Positions 8,192 through 15,061 of a DNA stretch of 23,107 bases are shown one piece after another; position 1 is the first letter of the stretch; the number at the start of each line of letters is the position of its first letter. The stretch comes from CAZDYP01 sp964509505 (GTDB taxonomy: Bacteria > Chloroflexota > Anaerolineae > JACRMK01): the NCBI GenBank assembly GCA_964509505.1, contig CAZDYP010000073.1:1-23107 (forward strand). Direction: 5' to 3'. The translations under genes were made by a program, and so were the position numbers. Below the pieces are notes generated by a model, which did no database searches, had not been told where the DNA came from, and saw nothing but the letters and a program-made list of their open reading frames with translations.

Positions 8192-9093
8192 TGATAACTG
8201 TGGGGCAAGCCAAACCAGAACGCCGTGAGCTGCGCGCCATCGTCGGCGCATACGTGCTGCTGATGAAGCCGTGGATTGTGGCGTTGTTGGTGATGACGAC
8301 GTTGTGCGCCATGTTCATCGCGGCGCGCGGTGCGCCACCTCTCTCCCTCATCGTCATCACCTTGCTTGGGAGCATCTGCGCAGCGGGCGGCGCGAATGCG
8401 TTCAACTCATGGTATGACCGTGACGTGGACAAACTGATGGAACGCACGGCGCGCCGTCCCATTCCGGCGGGGCGCATCTCGGCGCGCCACGCGTTGGCAT
8501 TTGCTTTGACGTTGTGTGGGCTATCGGTCGCCATCTTTGGTGTGTGGGTTAATGGGCTCAGCGCACTGCTCGCTTTGACGGGCATCTTCTACTATGGGTG
8601 GTTTTATACGATGGTGTTAAAGCGCACGACGCCGCAAAATATCGTTGTCGGCGGCGGCGCGGGCGCGATTCCGCCGCTCGTCGGTTACGTCGCCGTGACG
8701 GGCGAACTCGACTTGCTCGCCGTCTATCTCTTCGCCATCATCTTCTTGTGGACGCCGCCGCACACGTGGGCATTGATGTTGCTCGTCGAAAAAGATTATT
8801 TTCGCGCAGCCATTCCGGTGATGCCTGTGGCGTGGGGCGCAGCGGAAGCGCGCAAGCAATCGTTGTTATATGCGCTGCTGCTGTTCTTCTTCACCATCAT
8901 GCCTGTCGCCTTCAGTAGTCTAGGCATGTTTTATTTGATTGCGGCGGTGCTATTGAGCAGTTGGTTCGTGTATCTCTGTGTGCTGCTCATTCGCTGCGCT
9001 GACAAAGCGACGGCGCGTCGTCTCTACAAATACTCGAACTACTATCTGGCGTTGTTGTTCTTGGCGATGGTAATTGATGCGGCTGTGATTTAG
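8191..9093 (+). CDS. ctaB: Protohaem IX farnesyltransferase (haem O synthase)
   Basis: A UbiA-family prenyltransferase of 300 residues that attaches a farnesyl group to haem B, giving haem O, the substrate of CtaA. The first Asp-rich motif is NAFNSWYDRDVDKLMERTARRP, shown here in part as NxxxDxxxD with RTxxRP. The second is in the loop around YTMVLKRTTPQNIVVGG. The conserved PPLVGYVAVTG and WTPPHTWALML segments are also present, and about nine hydrophobic helices are evident. The ATG at 8191 shares its A with the ctaA stop (TAATG), with AGGTGGG just upstream, so a longer in-frame reading from 8080 is not used. Order and coupling with ctaA and SCO indicate a cytochrome c oxidase maturation operon. 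Confidence 0.95.
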   Translation: MITVGQAKPERRELRAIVGAYVLLMKPWIVALLVMTTLCAMFIAARGAPPLSLIVITLLGSICAAGGANAFNSWYDRDVDKLMERTARRPIPAGRISARHALAFALTLCGLSVAIFGVWVNGLSALLALTGIFYYGWFYTMVLKRTTPQNIVVGGGAGAIPPLVGYVAVTGELDLLAVYLFAIIFLWTPPHTWALMLLVEKDYFRAAIPVMPVAWGAAEARKQSLLYALLLFFFTIMPVAFSSLGMFYLIAAVLLSSWFVYLCVLLIRCADKATARRLYKYSNYYLALLFLAMVIDAAVI

Positions 9094-9102
9094 AAAGGAA
9101 AA

Positions 9103-9150
9103 AAAGAAGAAAGGCGCTGGAGGGTTGCGCGTCTTTCCGCTTTCTTCTTT
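9103..9150 (+). other. Stem-loop between ctaB and the SCO gene
   Basis: AAAGAAGAAAG (9103-9113) pairs perfectly with CTTTCTTCTTT (9140-9150). Only short T-runs follow, so it may be a weak terminator or an mRNA-stability hairpin that sets the ratio of ctaAB to SCO. Confidence 0.45.
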
Positions 9151-9174
9151 CTGTTTGATAAGAAGCGATTGACC

Positions 9175-9750
9175 ATGAAATGCTTGCTGCTTGTGATGAT
9201 TTTGATATTGTGCGGCGCTGCCTGTATGCCCACACCCACACCGACCTTGGTTGGCACGAATTTACAGAAGATGGCGGCGCCGGACTTTGCTTTGAAGGAC
9301 TCGAACGATAAGCCGTTCAAGCTCAGCGAGCAGAAGGGCAACGTGGTGGTGTTGACGTTCCTCTACACCAATTGTCCTGACGAATGTCCCCTGATCGTGC
9401 AACGGCTACGTGAAGCCAATGAGCAGCTTGGCAAAGACCGCAACGAGGTGAAGTTCATCGCCGTGTCGCTCGACCCTGAACGCGATACGCGCGAAGCCAT
9501 CAACACCTACTTACACGCGCAGAAGGTTGACCACATCTTGACCTACTTGTACGGCACGCGCCCTGAACTGGCCGCCATTTGGAAAGCTTATTTCATCAGC
9601 CCAGGGCCAGGTCAAATACCGACCGCCATTTTCCACCAATCGCGCGTCATCGTGATTGATCGTCAAGGCTTGCAGCGCTCCAACTTCCGCTCGGATTTGG
9701 AGACGGAAGCGTTGGTGAATGACGTGCGGTTGGTATTGCAGGAAAAATAA
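9175..9750 (+). CDS. SCO1/SenC-family copper chaperone, probable lipoprotein
   Basis: A thioredoxin-fold copper chaperone of 191 residues for the CuA site of cytochrome c oxidase. A hydrophobic leader ends at LCGAAC, so Cys17 may be lipidated, although the lipobox is not ideal. A Pro/Thr-rich stretch follows. The copper ligands are in TNCPDECP (C67 and C71) and the distal histidine is in IFHQSRV (H154). AVSLDPERD and the terminal VIDRQG strand are typical of the family. The ATG at 9175 is preferred over a TTG at 9169 because it directly heads the leader; the ribosome site (AGAAG) is weak. It lies 81 bases after ctaB in the same direction, in keeping with joint oxidase assembly. Confidence 0.92.
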   Translation: MKCLLLVMILILCGAACMPTPTPTLVGTNLQKMAAPDFALKDSNDKPFKLSEQKGNVVVLTFLYTNCPDECPLIVQRLREANEQLGKDRNEVKFIAVSLDPERDTREAINTYLHAQKVDHILTYLYGTRPELAAIWKAYFISPGPGQIPTAIFHQSRVIVIDRQGLQRSNFRSDLETEALVNDVRLVLQEK

Positions 9751-9753
9751 AGT

Positions 9754-9788
9754 TTGAAGACCTGAGTACTTGAATCTTTAATCTTGTT
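9754..9788. repeat. Short heptamer-like run after the SCO gene
   Basis: About five degenerate 7-base units begin just after the SCO stop codon; the clearest are CTTGAAT and CTTTAAT. It fills the 37 bases between the convergent genes. It is weaker than the other arrays. Confidence 0.4.
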
Positions 9789-10177
9789 CACCGCGTCGCC
9801 GTCAAAATTCCCCGCATCATCAGCCCCATCGTGAACAATGAGACGAGCCCATAGATGAGCGGTTTACGCGCGACATAATTGCGACTGTAATGCACTGCCA
9901 TCGGCAACGTAATGACGAGCAACAACCCATACAAAATATGCACAGGGTCGCTGGGCTTGAGCGCGCTGCCGAGATACAGCAAGCCTCCTGGCGCGCCAAT
10001 CGCCAACCCCAAGATGTAGCCCACCGTCAGCACGCCCCGATAGTTCGCATCCATCGGTTGCCTACGCCACGCCATCCACAAACCCCACACGCCACACGCC
10101 AGCATATATAGCACGCCCGTATTTGCTAACTGCCGATGAATCGTCACCAGTGTGCCTAAGACTTCCGTCGGTAACAT
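9788..10177 (-). CDS. Four-helix membrane protein of unknown function with conserved-looking histidines
   Basis: A 129-residue protein with four hydrophobic helices, roughly residues 16-37, 48-70, 78-97 and 104-124. Histidines lie at the start of helix 1 (IHRQ, H14) and at both ends of helix 3 (PVHILYG and MAVHYSRN). I do not recognise the family with certainty. Small four-helix proteins with such histidines can bind haem, as in cytochrome b561-like folds, but that is only a suggestion. AAGGAG seven bases before the ATG supports the start. It sits convergent with the ctaA-ctaB-SCO set, so a role near respiratory oxidase assembly is possible from context alone. Confidence 0.7.
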   Translation of the reverse strand: MLPTEVLGTLVTIHRQLANTGVLYMLACGVWGLWMAWRRQPMDANYRGVLTVGYILGLAIGAPGGLLYLGSALKPSDPVHILYGLLLVITLPMAVHYSRNYVARKPLIYGLVSLFTMGLMMRGILTATR

Positions 10178-10216
10178 GCTCGCTCCTTGCCGAATTTTGT
10201 CAGATGATCACATCTT

Positions 10217-10265
10217 CGCGGTTCAACCGCGCAACGCCTCAGCGTATAGCGCGTGAAGCGTGAAA
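10217..10265. repeat. Short palindrome and two heptamer units
   Basis: CGCGGTT-c-AACCGCG (10217-10231) is a perfect palindrome. At 10252-10265 two near-identical 7-base units (CGTGAAG, CGTGAAA) match those after the recA stop codon at 14877-14890. No gene is seen in 10178-10273. Confidence 0.4.
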
Positions 10266-10273
10266 CGGACAAG

Positions 10274-10660
10274 TCATTGACTCGCCGCTAATGCCATTGC
10301 CTCCGCGCAGTTTTCAAACATCACGCCCAGCGCTTGTCTTGCTAGCACGCGCTAAACCGCTTCAAAACATCATGTCAAAGCTTCATTATGAATGCCGCCT
10401 CGACCAGACGCACATCCGCGTGAATCTTCACGCCTACCTGCCACAAGCCGCCTTTCTGATACCACCATGCGTCACGGGCACAACCTCCGCCTGCAACGCT
10501 TCGGCGCATTTCTGAACATACAGCGTCACGACATTTTGCGTTCAGGTTGCTGCCCCCATGCAAAACTGTGGCAGTCCAACCGCACTCAAGCAGGGTTGTA
10601 TGCGCTGCGCGAAAAATTGATTGCACTGAGCGGAGAGAGTGCGCGCCGCTGACGATGTTG
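10274..10660 (-). pseudogene. Decayed coding remnant downstream of the permease gene
   Basis: No intact reading frame spans this 390-base stretch. Protein-like pieces appear in order on the minus strand but in changing frames. The first includes GLPQFCMGAAT, then a TGA, then NVVTLYVQKCAEALQAEVV. A frame change leads to DAWWYQKGGLWQVGVKIHAD and on to EAAFIMKL, then a stop. Near the end is LARQALGVMFENCAEAMALA, closing with a stop at 10274-10276. This fits one gene of about 120 codons broken by at least three mutations. I do not recognise the family. It lies in the direction of transcription of the permease, where a transporter partner would be expected, but the pieces do not look like an ABC transporter component. 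Confidence 0.4.
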
Positions 10661-10665
10661 CTATG

Positions 10666-11574
10666 TCAGCGCACCCGCGGATCAATGAAACGATACGATA
10701 GGTCGAGCAACAGATTGACAAGCATGAACGTCGCGCCCAACATCAGCAGCAACGTAATCGCCGCGTAGTGGTCGTCGCGAAAGAGCGCGTTGAGCAGCAG
10801 CTGCGCTGCGCCTTGCCATCCGAAGTATGCCTCGACAATGGGCAATGTGCTGAACGAAAAACGCAGCGACACACCCACCGCCGTCAAAATCGAAATGGCG
10901 GCGTTGCGGGTGGCGTGGTCGTTGAAGACGGCGAAGTTACGCAAGCCTTTCGCATGCGCCGTGCGAATGTAATCTTGCTTCAATACTTGTGAAAGCGAAG
11001 TGAATGTGAGGCGCGCCGTATGCGCAAGCGGACGCGCCGCCAAGACGAGCGATGGCAAAATCAAGTGTGAGTCCCACCCGAAACCATACACGGGCGCGAC
11101 TTGCACAGCAGTCTTTTGATAAATCGCCGCTGCGCCCAATTGCAAGAATATCGCGAGAAAGAAGCTCGGCGTCGAGATGCCCGCAAGCGCTAAGACCCAC
11201 GTTGCGCCTGTCACCACACCCTGCCTTTGCAATGCGGCAATCGTTCCCAACGTGATGCCGATGAGCGACCCGCCAGAGACGGCGATAAACAACAAGCCCA
11301 TGCTCTTCAGATATGCTTCGAGCGCCAACTCGCCGATGGGACGCGCCGCGCCGCGATTGCCCAACACCGAGGCAATCGTCGTCTCGCCCAGCTTCCCGTT
11401 GAGCAAAGCGGTGGCGTATTGGATAGATTGTGCGGCGGCTTCACTCACAATATCAATGAGTGGGGCATGTCGTTGCGCGCCGCGCGCGGCGAGTAAGCCG
11501 AAGTTGGTTAGATAGATGATCAAAATAAGCGTAAAGACCATGAACCCGAGGCGACGCCAGAGGAAGTGAATCAT
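10666..11574 (-). CDS. ABC transporter permease, DppB/OppB type
   Basis: An inner-membrane permease of 302 residues from the dipeptide/oligopeptide/nickel importer family (BPD_transp_1). The N-terminus (FLWRRLGFMVFTLILIIYLTN) is the standard first helix, followed by a long periplasmic loop. The cytoplasmic EAA-like loop that contacts the ATPase is visible as QDYIRTAHAKGL. The C-terminus LLLDLSYRFIDPRVR is the usual family ending, so the gene is complete. No second permease, ATPase or binding protein lies in the window, and the region after it is decayed, so it is either an orphan or served by genes elsewhere. The ATG at 11574 has no ribosome site; a promoter -10 ends only seven bases before it, suggesting a leaderless transcript. 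Confidence 0.88.
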   Translation of the reverse strand: MIHFLWRRLGFMVFTLILIIYLTNFGLLAARGAQRHAPLIDIVSEAAAQSIQYATALLNGKLGETTIASVLGNRGAARPIGELALEAYLKSMGLLFIAVSGGSLIGITLGTIAALQRQGVVTGATWVLALAGISTPSFFLAIFLQLGAAAIYQKTAVQVAPVYGFGWDSHLILPSLVLAARPLAHTARLTFTSLSQVLKQDYIRTAHAKGLRNFAVFNDHATRNAAISILTAVGVSLRFSFSTLPIVEAYFGWQGAAQLLLNALFRDDHYAAITLLLMLGATFMLVNLLLDLSYRFIDPRVR

Positions 11575-11581
11575 GCGCGAC

Positions 11582-11610
11582 AGTATAAAGCGCGCGCGCT
11601 GAGTTGTCGA
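11582..11610 (-). promoter_or_regulatory. Promoter of the permease gene, possibly leaderless
   Basis: TCGACA (11610-11605) and TATACT (11587-11582) are 17 bases apart on the minus strand. Seven bases (GTCGCGC) separate the -10 from the ATG at 11574, so transcription should begin at or next to the start codon. Confidence 0.5.
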
Positions 11611-11693
11611 ATCAAGACAAGACGGATACGGTCAAAATGGGAACAAATTCGCAAGGACAGGCGTTTGCCGCAGCCTTGCTATTTGCCCGTAAC

Positions 11694-11721
11694 TTGAATT
11701 GTTCCCAGCTTTGAGTAAAAT
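11694..11721 (+). promoter_or_regulatory. Promoter of the Roadblock-V4R operon
   Basis: TTGAAT (11694-11699) and TAAAAT (11716-11721) are 16 bases apart, followed by ACCGTCGCG. The implied leader of about 140 bases before the Roadblock start has no recognisable riboswitch. Confidence 0.5.
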
Positions 11722-11869
11722 ACCGTCGCGCAAGGAAGCGTCCCAGCCCAGTTGAGTTTGATTGTGGACTGCTTCAATCGCTGCCTGTGGGGGCGGCGGT
11801 TTTCACTTAGTTGCCAGACGCAAAGTTGCAATTTTAACAAGGTGGTTAACACATTTCTGGAGGAAAAGC

Positions 11870-12241
11870 ATGTCACAATCGCGCACCGAACGGATGGTCA
11901 CTCGTCTGAGGGATTTGCAAATTAGTACGCCTGACATTGAAGCATCCGCGGTTGTAAGTGTTGATGGGTTGATTATTGCGTCGTCGTTGCCAGTAGGTGT
12001 TGAAGAGGATCGTGTATCTGCAATGTCTGCCGCCATGCTTTCTTTGGGTGAACGCATTGCCACTGAACTAGGGCGCGGCATTCTCGACCAAGTGTATATT
12101 CGCGGCGAACATGGCTACGTGTTCTTGTCTGCGGTCGGTGAAGAAGCGGTGTTGACGGTGCTGGCTCGTAAAGAAGCCAAACTCGGCTTGGTCTTTCTGG
12201 ATATGAAACGCGCCGCCGAAGAATTGTCAACCTTGGTGTAA
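11870..12241 (+). CDS. Roadblock/LC7-domain protein
   Basis: A small single-domain protein of 123 residues in the Roadblock/LC7 (MglB-like) family. Its pattern is clear: VTRLRDLQISTPDIEASAVV, then SVDGLIIASSLP, AAMLSLGERIATELGRG and a final LTVLARKEAKLGLVFLDMKR. Such proteins dimerise and act as regulators or platforms for Ras-like small GTPases such as MglA. The ATG at 11870 follows GGAGG at seven bases. No GTPase gene is in the window. It is followed after 26 bases by a V4R-domain gene in the same direction and probably forms an operon with it. The domain call is secure and the partner is unknown. Confidence 0.92.
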   Translation: MSQSRTERMVTRLRDLQISTPDIEASAVVSVDGLIIASSLPVGVEEDRVSAMSAAMLSLGERIATELGRGILDQVYIRGEHGYVFLSAVGEEAVLTVLARKEAKLGLVFLDMKRAAEELSTLV

Positions 12242-12267
12242 TTACACGATTCGAAGGAGAATGCTCA

Positions 12268-12894
12268 ATGAGTGAGCCTCGTAAACTTTCTAACGCTGCG
12301 TTACGCACGCTCTTTTTGGCGATTGAAAACGTCATGGGCGAAAATGGGATTAAAGCCGTCTTGAACTTTGGCGGTTTGAAACGTTTCATCGGCAACTATC
12401 CGCCCAACAATCTGGAAAAAGCCGTTTCGCATCTTGACTATGGCGAGGCACAGCAAGCGGTCGAAGATTTTTACGGGCCCCGCGGTGCGCGCGCGTTTAT
12501 GTTGCGTATTGGCCGCGCCACCTTTCGCTACGCGCTCGAAGAACAACCCGCGGTGTTGGGGTTGGCAGGGTTGGCGCTTAAACTCCTGCCTCAAGAGACG
12601 CGCATGAAGCTGATTCTCAATCGGATTGCGCAAGGCGCCAGCGAAACCTTGAATCTGCCTTGCCATGTTGAAGAAACACCCGAACATTTCATTTATGTGG
12701 CTGAAGATTGCCCTTGCCGCTGGCGCAAACGCGATCTCAAAACGCCGTGCTGCTACGTGACCGTCGGCTCGTTGACGGAAGCGATGCGCTGGTGTACAGG
12801 GCAAGAACATCTCGTCACCGAGTTCAGCTGCATCAATGCCGGCGACGATGCGTGTCGTTATCGCATCGAAAAGAAGGTGGCTGAAAGCGCCTAG
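12268..12894 (+). CDS. V4R-domain protein, cysteine-rich
   Basis: A 208-residue protein whose C-terminal half fits the V4R (4-vinyl reductase) domain, the bacterial relative of the Bet3 subunits of eukaryotic TRAPP. The domain ends in the usual VTEFSCINAGDDACRYRI pattern. Eight cysteines are present: C132, C148 and C150 (CPC), C161 and C162 (TPCC), C176, C188 and C196. The clustered ones suggest a metal site. The N-terminal half (about residues 1-90) is predicted helical and contains LNFGGLKRFIGNYPP, as in other V4R proteins of this type. AAGGAG eight bases before the ATG supports the start. A strong terminator follows, making a two-gene unit with the Roadblock gene. V4R domains usually sense small hydrophobic ligands, and here the ligand is unknown. 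Confidence 0.85.
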   Translation: MSEPRKLSNAALRTLFLAIENVMGENGIKAVLNFGGLKRFIGNYPPNNLEKAVSHLDYGEAQQAVEDFYGPRGARAFMLRIGRATFRYALEEQPAVLGLAGLALKLLPQETRMKLILNRIAQGASETLNLPCHVEETPEHFIYVAEDCPCRWRKRDLKTPCCYVTVGSLTEAMRWCTGQEHLVTEFSCINAGDDACRYRIEKKVAESA

Positions 12895-12923
12895 CGTTGA
12901 CTCAATCTCATTCCAAACACACG

Positions 12924-12957
12924 AAAGCCGCTCTATCCAAGAGCGGCTTTTAATTTA
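12924..12957 (+). terminator. Intrinsic terminator after the V4R gene
   Basis: AAAGCCGCTC (12924-12933) pairs perfectly with GAGCGGCTTT (12941-12950) around a seven-base loop, followed by TTAATTTATT. Confidence 0.9.
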
Positions 12958-12989
12958 TTGCGACACCCAGGTTCCATGCGCCCGCCAAG

Positions 12990-13487
12990 TTATCGTAGCT
13001 GCGTTGGCAAGGTTTCGCGCATCACCATCGCCACCACGACCCCGGCGCAGAACGTCAACCCTGCAATCAACCCAATCGCTACGGGGATACCCAAGCTATC
13101 GGCAAGCCAACCGGCAGCTAACGCCCCCACTGCATAACCCCCATCACGCCATAAGCGATACACCCCCACCGCCGATGCGCGCCACGTGGGATGCGCCACA
13201 TCCGAAATCGTCGCCAACAATGTCGGATACACCATCGCCGTGCCGATGCCNNNNNNNNNNNNNNNNNNNNNNNNNNNNNNNNNNNNNNNNNNNNNNNNNN
13301 NNNNNNNNNNNNNNNNNNNNNNNNNNNNNNNNNNNNNNNNNNNNNNNNNNGCGATGAGCGGCACAATCGTGCGCTCCAGTCCCACCATCGCGCCGACAAA
13401 GGCGTTGACGATGACGAGCAACGTGAACTGCTGCCAATTGGCATGCAAGCCTAATTGGACTTCAGATTGATTGTATGCGATAGACAT
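12990..13487 (-). CDS. MFS transporter, interrupted by an assembly gap
   Basis: Two ends of a major facilitator transporter lie on either side of a run of Ns. The N-terminal 45 residues include the start of helix 1 (FTLLVIVNAFVGAMVGLERT). The last 87 residues carry MVYPTLLATISDVAHPTW, then VGVYRLWRDGGYAVGALAAG, matching the last two or three helices of a 12-helix carrier. A normal MFS protein has about 400 residues, so roughly 250-290 are missing and the true gap is near 0.8 kb, not 100 bases. The two ends share a frame only by chance of the N count. The substrate cannot be told. The gene is convergent with the V4R gene and divergent from recA. No ribosome site is evident before the ATG at 13487. 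Confidence 0.75.
   Translation of the reverse strand: MSIAYNQSEVQLGLHANWQQFTLLVIVNAFVGAMVGLERTIVPLIXXXXXXXXXXXXXXXXXXXXXXXXXXXXXXXXXXGIGTAMVYPTLLATISDVAHPTWRASAVGVYRLWRDGGYAVGALAAGWLADSLGIPVAIGLIAGLTFCAGVVVAMVMRETLPTQLR
13251..13350. other. Assembly gap (100 N)
   Basis: Exactly 100 Ns, the conventional placeholder for a scaffold gap of unknown size. It falls within the MFS gene. Confidence 0.98.
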
Positions 13488-13529
13488 ACGATAGTCTGCA
13501 GCTGAAAGTAGTGATTAGCTATTATATGC

Positions 13530-13542
13530 CGCTTGTCAAGCG
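13530..13542. promoter_or_regulatory. Small palindrome between MFS and recA
   Basis: CGCTTG-t-CAAGCG is a perfect 13-base palindrome in the divergent region, on the MFS side of the recA promoter. It could be an operator, but no binding protein can be named. Confidence 0.3.
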
Positions 13543-13570
13543 CTTGGGCAAATTTTTTTCTTGCGACACC

Positions 13571-13599
13571 TTGACTTTAGAACGAGTGTTCTGTATAAT
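13571..13599 (+). promoter_or_regulatory. recA promoter with a LexA (SOS) box
   Basis: TTGACT (13571-13576) and TATAAT (13594-13599) are 17 bases apart. Between them lies AGAAC-gagt-GTTCT (13579-13592), a perfect match to the Gram-positive-type LexA operator GAAC-N4-GTTC. LexA bound here would block RNA polymerase, so recA is very probably SOS-controlled. Confidence 0.88.
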
Positions 13600-13653
13600 G
13601 GTCGCAATTGTTTCTCACCCAAACAAGAAATTTCCACTTTTTAGGAGGGCTCT

Positions 13654-14874
13654 ATGCCACGCAAGAAACAAGCAGCCGATACCGTCGTCGAAGAAACCGA
13701 AACGACGGTCACTGAAACGGTCGAGGCTGCCGCCGAAGCCGTCGAAGAAACGAAACCCAAAAGCAAACGCGGCGCGAAAGCCGCCAGTGAAGAAGCACCT
13801 AGCAAGCTAGCGAAACCCGAATGGGACCCCGGCCGCATGAAAGCGCTTGAGACCACGCTGGCTACACTCAAAAAGCGTTATGGCGACGGCACCATCATGA
13901 AACTAGGGGAGGCGCCACAATTGAAAGTCGAAGCGATTCCCACAGGCTCCCTCGCGCTCGATTTGGCGATCGGCATCGGCGGCATTCCACGTGGGCGCAT
14001 CACGGAGCTATACGGCCCCGAATCGGCGGGCAAGACGACGCTCGCGCAACACGTCCTCGCCGAAGCGCAGAAGATGGGCGGTGTCGCGGCATTCGTTGAC
14101 ACCGAGCACGCGCTTGATCCCTCGTATGCGGCGAAGTGCGGCGTCAATTTGGACGACCTTTACATTTCGCAACCTGACACAGGCGAACAAGCGTTGGAAA
14201 TCGTCGAGGCGCTCGTGCGCAGCAACGCCGTAGATTTGATTGTGGTGGACTCGGTCGCCGCGCTCGTGCCGCGCGCCGAAATCGAAGGCGAGATGGGCGA
14301 TTCACACGTCGGCTTGCAAGCGCGTCTGATGTCGCAAGCGTTACGCAAGCTCGCGGGCGCGGTGAGCAAATCAAAAACCGCGCTCATCTTCACGAATCAG
14401 ATTCGCATGAAAATCGGCGTGATGTATGGCAATCCTGAAACGACGACGGGCGGCAAGGCGCTCAAGTTTTACGCTTCCGTGATTCTCGAAATTCGCAAAG
14501 TCGAAGACATCAAAGATGGTAACGAGGTCGTCGGCATACGTGCGCGTGTGCGCGTGAAGAAGAACAAGGTCGCACCCCCCTTCCGCCAAGCCGAGTTCGA
14601 CATCATGTACGCGCAAGGCATCAGCCGCGAAGGCGACCTGCTCGATGTGGGTACGGAGATGGGCATCATCGAAAAGCGCGGCGCATATTTCTCGTACGAA
14701 GGCACCCCGCTCGGTCAAGGGCGTGAAAACGCCAAGAAGTTCTTCAAGGAACATCCAGAGGTAATGGGACAAATCGCCGACACAATTCGCAGCCAGGACT
14801 CCAAGACACTCGAGCAGCACTTATCTGAGTTTAAGGGCGAGCCAGAGGGTGAGACGCTCGATGAAGATGAGTGA
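13654..14874 (+). CDS. recA: RecA recombinase with an N-terminal extension
   Basis: The DNA strand-exchange ATPase and LexA co-protease, 406 residues. The Walker A motif GPESAGKTT is at residues 121-129, about 55 residues later than in E. coli RecA. The extra N-terminus is low-complexity: a Thr/Val/Glu-rich acidic part (to about residue 35), then a Lys/Ala-rich part. Core motifs follow: FVDTEHALDP, LIVVDSVAALVP (Walker B), the L1 and L2 DNA-binding loops (EGEMGDSHVG and IFTNQIRMKIGVMYGNPETTTGG) and the acidic tail ending LDEDE. AGGAGG seven bases before the ATG makes the upstream start firm, so the extension is real. The promoter carries a LexA box. Codon use is like that of the neighbours. 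Confidence 0.97.
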   Translation: MPRKKQAADTVVEETETTVTETVEAAAEAVEETKPKSKRGAKAASEEAPSKLAKPEWDPGRMKALETTLATLKKRYGDGTIMKLGEAPQLKVEAIPTGSLALDLAIGIGGIPRGRITELYGPESAGKTTLAQHVLAEAQKMGGVAAFVDTEHALDPSYAAKCGVNLDDLYISQPDTGEQALEIVEALVRSNAVDLIVVDSVAALVPRAEIEGEMGDSHVGLQARLMSQALRKLAGAVSKSKTALIFTNQIRMKIGVMYGNPETTTGGKALKFYASVILEIRKVEDIKDGNEVVGIRARVRVKKNKVAPPFRQAEFDIMYAQGISREGDLLDVGTEMGIIEKRGAYFSYEGTPLGQGRENAKKFFKEHPEVMGQIADTIRSQDSKTLEQHLSEFKGEPEGETLDEDE

Positions 14875-14890
14875 AGCGTGAGGCGTGAAA
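14870..14890. repeat. Three heptamer units at the recA stop codon
   Basis: AGTGAAG, CGTGAGG and CGTGAAA follow each other in phase across the recA stop (TGA, 14872-14874). Two of them nearly match the units at 10252-10265. A CGGCGTT-ctct-AACGCCG hairpin at 14964-14981 without a T-run is the only other structure seen before the next gene. Confidence 0.5.
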
Positions 14891-15061
14891 CGCGGCATCT
14901 GGTTTTAACGCAACAAAACAAAACCTCATTCGCTCATGGTCAAAATCGTGTGCGCTGCGGAGTCGGCGTTCTCTAACGCCGCCACCTACACACTAGAGAG
15001 CGTGTTCTCCTCACAGAGGTGACTTTTCTTGACATGAGCGCCATCATTTCAGGAGCTAAAC

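Noticed and set aside
10470..10590. A second selenocysteine TGA in the remnant (CMGAAT-TGA-TQNVV)
   Set aside because: The same stretch also needs a frame change and further stops downstream, so it reads as a decayed gene.
15029..15057. TTGACA at 15029 as promoter of the 15062 gene
   Set aside because: No -10 lies at a proper distance; the expected place is occupied by the ribosome site.
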